A model generated the notes under the pieces. It made no database searches. It worked only from the letters and a program-made list of their open reading frames with translations, and had not been told where the DNA came from. Positions 63,004-64,000 of a stretch of DNA of 64,000 nucleotides are shown here, in pieces; position 1 is the first letter of the stretch, and each line of letters starts with the position of its first letter. Both the position numbers and the translations under genes were made by a program. Location: assembly GCA_040876735.1 (NCBI GenBank), contig JBBDPC010000126.1, forward strand, positions 10,104-74,103, given 5' to 3'. Source of the DNA: Natronomicrosphaera sp040876735. GTDB taxonomy: Bacteria > Planctomycetota > Phycisphaerae > Phycisphaerales > Phycisphaeraceae.

Positions 63004-63546
63004 TTAGACGATCTCGAAAATCGACTGCGTCCGGAGCACCATGCCGCTGCTGCCGTACAGGTGGTAGCTCTGGATGTGGAACTCGCGCTTGTACTTCTGC
63101 ACGTCCAGGGCGGTGAGGCAGGCGACGCCGGCCCGGTCGGTCCAGCCGTGGCTGAGCGAGCCGGTCTCGCGGACGAAATCTTCCATCTCGCGCAAGGTGG
63201 CGTTGTAGAGGTTATCGGTCAGCGACTCGGTCTGGATGGTGGTCACGTAACCGATCTTGCCATCCGGCTCGAGTTCAAAATCCTTTTCACCCAGGCAGGG
63301 CAGGGCGTGGATCAGGCCCGTCTCGGGCAGGTGGTCGCCCGCGTCGATGACCGTTTCGGTCAGCACCTGGCCGCCGGTCTGGAACCGGGCGACATGGCCG
63401 CCGGCGGTGACCCAGACTTCCACTTCGTAATCGCCGTGGCGATCGGTGCGGCGGTTTTGCAGGTCGAACAGCTCGGGGTGGAGTGCGCGCCGGTAAACCA
63501 TAAGCCGCAAGACTTGCGTATTGGCAGATTTGTGTCCAATGCTCAT
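63004..63546 (-). CDS. Conserved hypothetical protein, DUF2617-like
   Basis: A 180-residue cytoplasmic protein of alternating strands and helices. It opens MSIGHKSANTQVLRLMVYRRALHPELFDL. The middle carries YEVEVWVTAGGHVARFQTGGQVLTE, then ETGLIHALPCLGEKDFEL, and it ends HIQSYHLYGSSGMVLRTQS. I think this matches the DUF2617 group, but with moderate certainty, and no function is known for it. The ATG at 63546 has GAGG 6 nt upstream. It has its own intrinsic terminator. It stands alone, next to a spacer carrying the family 1 repeat. Confidence 0.7.
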   Translation of the reverse strand: MSIGHKSANTQVLRLMVYRRALHPELFDLQNRRTDRHGDYEVEVWVTAGGHVARFQTGGQVLTETVIDAGDHLPETGLIHALPCLGEKDFELEPDGKIGYVTTIQTESLTDNLYNATLREMEDFVRETGSLSHGWTDRAGVACLTALDVQKYKREFHIQSYHLYGSSGMVLRTQSIFEIV

Positions 63547-64000
63547 CACAGACCTCGTTGGATTGTCGTAACTGTGCGATCCGGGCGCCAGCGTCGGCGT
63601 GGGACCACAATTTGTTGGGGAAGGCGATCGAGTCAGCCCGGATTATATCGGCGTGATTTGGCATGGGAAGCAAAAAACGCCCGATTTTCGCGATTTTCCC
63701 CGGAAAGTCAGCCCGTTTACAGGGTGAAACCGCGATGAGCCGATAATGAAACGGGAGAGGAGAGTTCGGGCTTCGGAAAAACGCCCGCCCCTGACTAGCG
63801 CAGCGACGAAGGGCGCGATGAGGGGAATGTGTAATGTGTGATCGATGATGTTGGAAGCGCCGGGCGATGAATCGATCACAGATCACACATTCCCCTCAAC
63901 CCGCTCTTCGCTCGCGGACTCGCTCAGAGGCGGGCGTTACAAAATCGCCGCTTCAGACTTTCGTGTGGGTCGTTGACTCGGGATGCAGATCCAGATCGCC
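63547..64000. other. Right-end spacer
   Basis: No supported gene. About 63640-63720 is AT-richer than average and probably holds the promoter of the minus-strand gene. A short imperfect palindrome GTGTAATGTGTGATCGATGATG / GATCACACAT-type lies around 63828-63890. The family 1 repeat is at 63900-63938. Confidence 0.55.
63900..63938. repeat. REP-like palindrome, family 1, copy 2
   Basis: All 39 bases are identical to 672-710. The outer arms CCCGCTCT and AGAGGCGGG can pair. The two identical copies are about 63 kb apart. Confidence 0.8.

Overview
The window looks like a chromosomal segment of a planctomycete, most likely class Phycisphaerae. The reasons are very GC-rich coding sequence, two MoxR/DUF58/BatA/VWA clusters with giant DUF4175-like membrane proteins, a DUF4159 protein, a PEP-CTERM protein, and an EF-Tu with a divergent switch I. 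Osmolyte genes (N-acetylglutaminylglutamine amide, NAGGN) hint at a saline or fluctuating habitat. The taxonomy is inferred; no rRNA is present. A 10-N scaffold gap next to a G-run (51801-51829) shows this is an assembled draft.

Layout. 1-6030: end of a secreted protein, two tandem DoxX membrane proteins, a Nudix hydrolase, a promoter-terminator unit that looks like a small RNA gene, an alpha/beta hydrolase, a phosphotransferase-fold kinase and an M29 aminopeptidase. 6084-35155: seventeen consecutive minus-strand genes with no gap above 125 bp. They form two paralogous modules. The upstream module B (35155-20000) is MoxR, DUF58, BatA, DUF4175-like, VWA, alpha-toroid, unknown, DUF4159, unknown. 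The downstream module A (19943-6084) is MoxR, small unknown, DUF58, BatA, VWA, DUF4175-like, PA14/PKD/TPR, unknown. This looks like a membrane-anchored, AAA+-driven, VWA-scaffolded envelope system present twice.

35391-44700: amino-acid catabolism converging on glutamate: a PutA-type proline oxidase, a DUF1338 oxygenase-like protein, and an arginine succinyltransferase operon (M20 peptidase, astA, astD, astB). 44785-53949: a NAGGN trio (amidotransferase, synthetase, M42 peptidase) with an oligopeptide-type binding lipoprotein on one side and two Dpp-type permeases diverging on the other. 54333-55115: PEP-CTERM protein. 55582-58721: the translation/secretion block tRNA-Thr, tuf, rpmG, tRNA-Trp, secE, nusG. 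59324-63546: small membrane protein, His-rich protein, glycerate kinase, a periplasmic binding protein and a conserved unknown.

The spacers are full of short palindromic repeats of several families. Two such elements lie in frame inside protein-coding genes (putA linker and astB), apparently adding peptide insertions to core metabolic enzymes.
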